In this document: positions 4,800-5,244 of the stretch, in pieces
Layout of the letters: each line of letters begins with the position of its first letter
Position numbering within the stretch: the first letter of the stretch is position 1
Source of the DNA: JACRJW01 sp964359095
Lineage (GTDB): Bacteria > Patescibacteriota > Patescibacteriia > UBA9934 > GWF2-40-263
Reading direction: 5' to 3'
Length of the DNA stretch: 5,244 nucleotides
Assembly (NCBI GenBank): GCA_964359095.1
Contig: CAYHRJ010000052.1
Location: 1-5,244 of the forward strand
Program-made: the position numbers and the translations under genes
The notes under the pieces: generated by a model
The model's database searches: none
The model's input: only the letters and a program-made list of their open reading frames with translations
What the model was told of the DNA's origin: nothing

Positions 4800-4826
4800 G
4801 CGAGTCTCCCAAGGCTCGCTTTTTTT
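4800..4826 (+). terminator. Intrinsic terminator
   Basis: GCGAGTC (4800-4806) pairs with GGCTCGC (4813-4819) with one wobble around TCCCAA. Seven T follow at once (4820-4826). It lies 10 nt past the TAG of the peroxiredoxin-like gene and is the strongest terminator in the window. Confidence 0.85.
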
Positions 4827-4841
4827 ATTACCTCAAACAGA

Positions 4842-4872
4842 AAACCGCCCTGAGCTTGTCGAAGGACGGCTT
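4842..4872 (-). terminator. Terminator of rpmG, built on a CCTTCGACAAGCTCAGG-type element
   Basis: The sequence CCGCCCT...AGGACGG (4845-4869) forms a 7-bp stem with one mismatch, flanked by A-tract and T-tract arms. On the minus strand it ends in GGTTTTCTGTTT, suitable for termination of rpmG. The loop and inner arms contain CCTGAGCTTGTCGAAGG (4849-4865). I recall this motif as widely dispersed in bacterial genomes, which is memory and not shown by the window. It may also back up the plus-strand terminator. Confidence 0.6.
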
Positions 4873-5027
4873 TACTTTGTTTCCTTATGCATGACGTGCC
4901 CTTTGCACCACTTACAAAACTTCTTCATCTCAAGACGATCCTTGAGCTTTTTTTTGTTCTTTTTGCTTTGGTACCCAACGCGTTTGCATTCGGTGCACTC
5001 TAAATTGACGAGGTTATCTTGTGACAT
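4872..5027 (-). CDS. rpmG: 50S ribosomal protein L33, zinc-binding form
   Basis: The 51-residue product is a component of the large ribosomal subunit near the E site. It begins MSQDNLVNLECTECKRVGY and carries two CxxC pairs (Cys11/Cys14 and Cys38/Cys41) that make the zinc ribbon of the C+ form. A lysine-rich segment (KKNKKKLKD) lies between them, and a conserved-type tail K-F-C-K-W-C...H-K-E-T-K ends it. Length is normal. The start is ATG 5027, because upstream codons encode an unrelated extension that runs through the promoter. TAGGAT lies 10 nt upstream, no Shine-Dalgarno is present, and initiation looks leaderless or nearly so. In many bacteria rpmG sits beside secE-nusG, but here the next gene downstream is unrelated and convergent. 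The sequence style is that of CPR bacteria, from memory. Confidence 0.9.
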   Translation of the reverse strand: MSQDNLVNLECTECKRVGYQSKKNKKKLKDRLEMKKFCKWCKGHVMHKETK

Positions 5028-5037
5028 AGATGGGAGG

Positions 5038-5066
5038 ATCCTACTGGTGAGAAGAAAATAAGTCAA
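5038..5066 (-). promoter_or_regulatory. rpmG promoter (TTGACT-17-TAGGAT)
   Basis: On the minus strand TTGACT (5066-5061) and TAGGAT (5043-5038) are 17 bp apart. Ten bases separate the -10 box from the rpmG ATG. The -35 hexamer is identical to that at 4161-4166, and the -10 is identical to that of hicB. Confidence 0.6.
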
Positions 5067-5070
5067 TGGC

Positions 5071-5125
5071 GGCTTGCCAGCCATAGCGTCAGCACAGGAT
5101 CGAGGCACGCGCCCACCTTCGCCAA
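5071..5125. repeat. 55-bp exact direct repeat, copy 1
   Basis: This segment, beginning GGCTTGCCAGCCATAGCG and ending CCACCTTCGCCAA, is identical to 5190-5244. The preceding base differs between the copies (C at 5070, A at 5189). The right end leads into CGCCAAAGCGCTTCGGCG, a hairpin-forming string of a kind common in intergenic CPR repeats (from memory). No gene, tRNA or rRNA is seen in it. Confidence 0.95.
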
Positions 5126-5151
5126 AGCGCTTCGGCGGGCTCCAGCCGTCC

Positions 5152-5178
5152 CATCAGCAACAAAAAATACTGCTGATG
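5152..5178. repeat. 8-bp perfect hairpin inside the 119-bp unit
   Basis: CATCAGCA (5152-5159) and TGCTGATG (5171-5178) pair perfectly around an 11-nt A-rich loop. It lies in the spacer between the two 55-bp copies. No T-tract follows on either strand, so a terminator role is unlikely. Confidence 0.6.
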
Positions 5179-5189
5179 CGACTTAGTAA

Positions 5190-5244
5190 GGCTTGCCAGC
5201 CATAGCGTCAGCACAGGATCGAGGCACGCGCCCACCTTCGCCAA
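5190..5244. repeat. 55-bp exact direct repeat, copy 2 (ends at window end)
   Basis: This copy is identical to 5071-5125, giving a 119-bp period. It ends exactly at the last base of the window. The period is not a multiple of three, so the array is not an in-frame coding repeat. Either the locus holds a 119-bp tandem array or the end reflects an unresolved assembly node. Confidence 0.95.

Noticed and set aside
5071..5160. Possible tRNA or structured RNA gene in the repeat region.
   Set aside because: No acceptor/T-arm pairing or GTTC-like T-loop could be drawn. The visible pairings are simple intergenic hairpins.
5071..5244. CRISPR array, because of direct repeats with a spacer.
   Set aside because: There are only two copies of a 55-bp repeat with a 64-bp spacer, no cas genes, and hairpin-type intergenic sequence. 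The geometry does not fit known arrays.

Overview
The window most likely comes from a Patescibacteria/CPR (Parcubacteria-like) genome. The best evidence is a 51-residue zinc-ribbon ribosomal protein L33 (rpmG, minus strand, 4872-5027), which resembles CPR versions of the protein as I remember them. The small simple genes, the hairpin-forming dispersed repeats, and start codons placed only 8-10 nt downstream of sigma70-type -10 boxes agree with this. The phylum-level call is inference. No rRNA, tRNA or CRISPR array is visible.

Layout. 1-214: the last codons of a possible truncated gene, then a long imperfect palindrome, a terminator-like hairpin and the hicB promoter. 215-801: a hicB-hicA toxin-antitoxin operon on the plus strand in antitoxin-first order, followed 2 nt later by a small frameshifted reading frame (804-1035). 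This block is bracketed by two copies of a 31-bp degenerate repeat (28-58 and 1027-1057). In each copy the same TAA ends a reading frame. 1063-1410: a terminator, the decayed C-terminal half of a second hicA-like toxin gene (1152-1298), and two hairpins at the 3' side of the next gene. 1425-2816 (minus): a GC-richer putative lipoprotein with an Asp-rich DSGDT linker encoded by a 15-bp tandem repeat, and short calcium-loop/FG-GAP-like motifs. It is the only gene here with a conventional leader and Shine-Dalgarno, and looks foreign. 2930-4111 (minus): a type II NADH dehydrogenase-like flavoprotein. 4197-4790 (plus): a divergently transcribed, unusual protein whose C-terminal part resembles a peroxiredoxin/thioredoxin fold, with a perfect 16-bp palindrome at its transcription/translation start. 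4872-5027 (minus): rpmG, convergent with the previous gene across two terminators. 5071-5244: a 119-bp unit that starts to repeat. The window ends exactly at the end of the second copy of a 55-bp identical segment.

How the parts relate. The left third is an accessory toxin-antitoxin island carrying one intact and one decayed hic toxin. The centre is an apparently acquired surface protein. The right part has a divergent pair of redox-type genes sharing an 85-bp promoter region, then a housekeeping ribosomal gene. The main cross-cutting signal is recurrent leaderless-looking initiation (TAGAAT/TAGGAT boxes immediately upstream of start codons) at four genes, contrasting with the leadered lipoprotein gene. 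I see no clearly new multi-gene system. The most unusual items are the gene-end-embedded repeats around the hic block and the operator-like dyad over the start of the peroxiredoxin-like gene.
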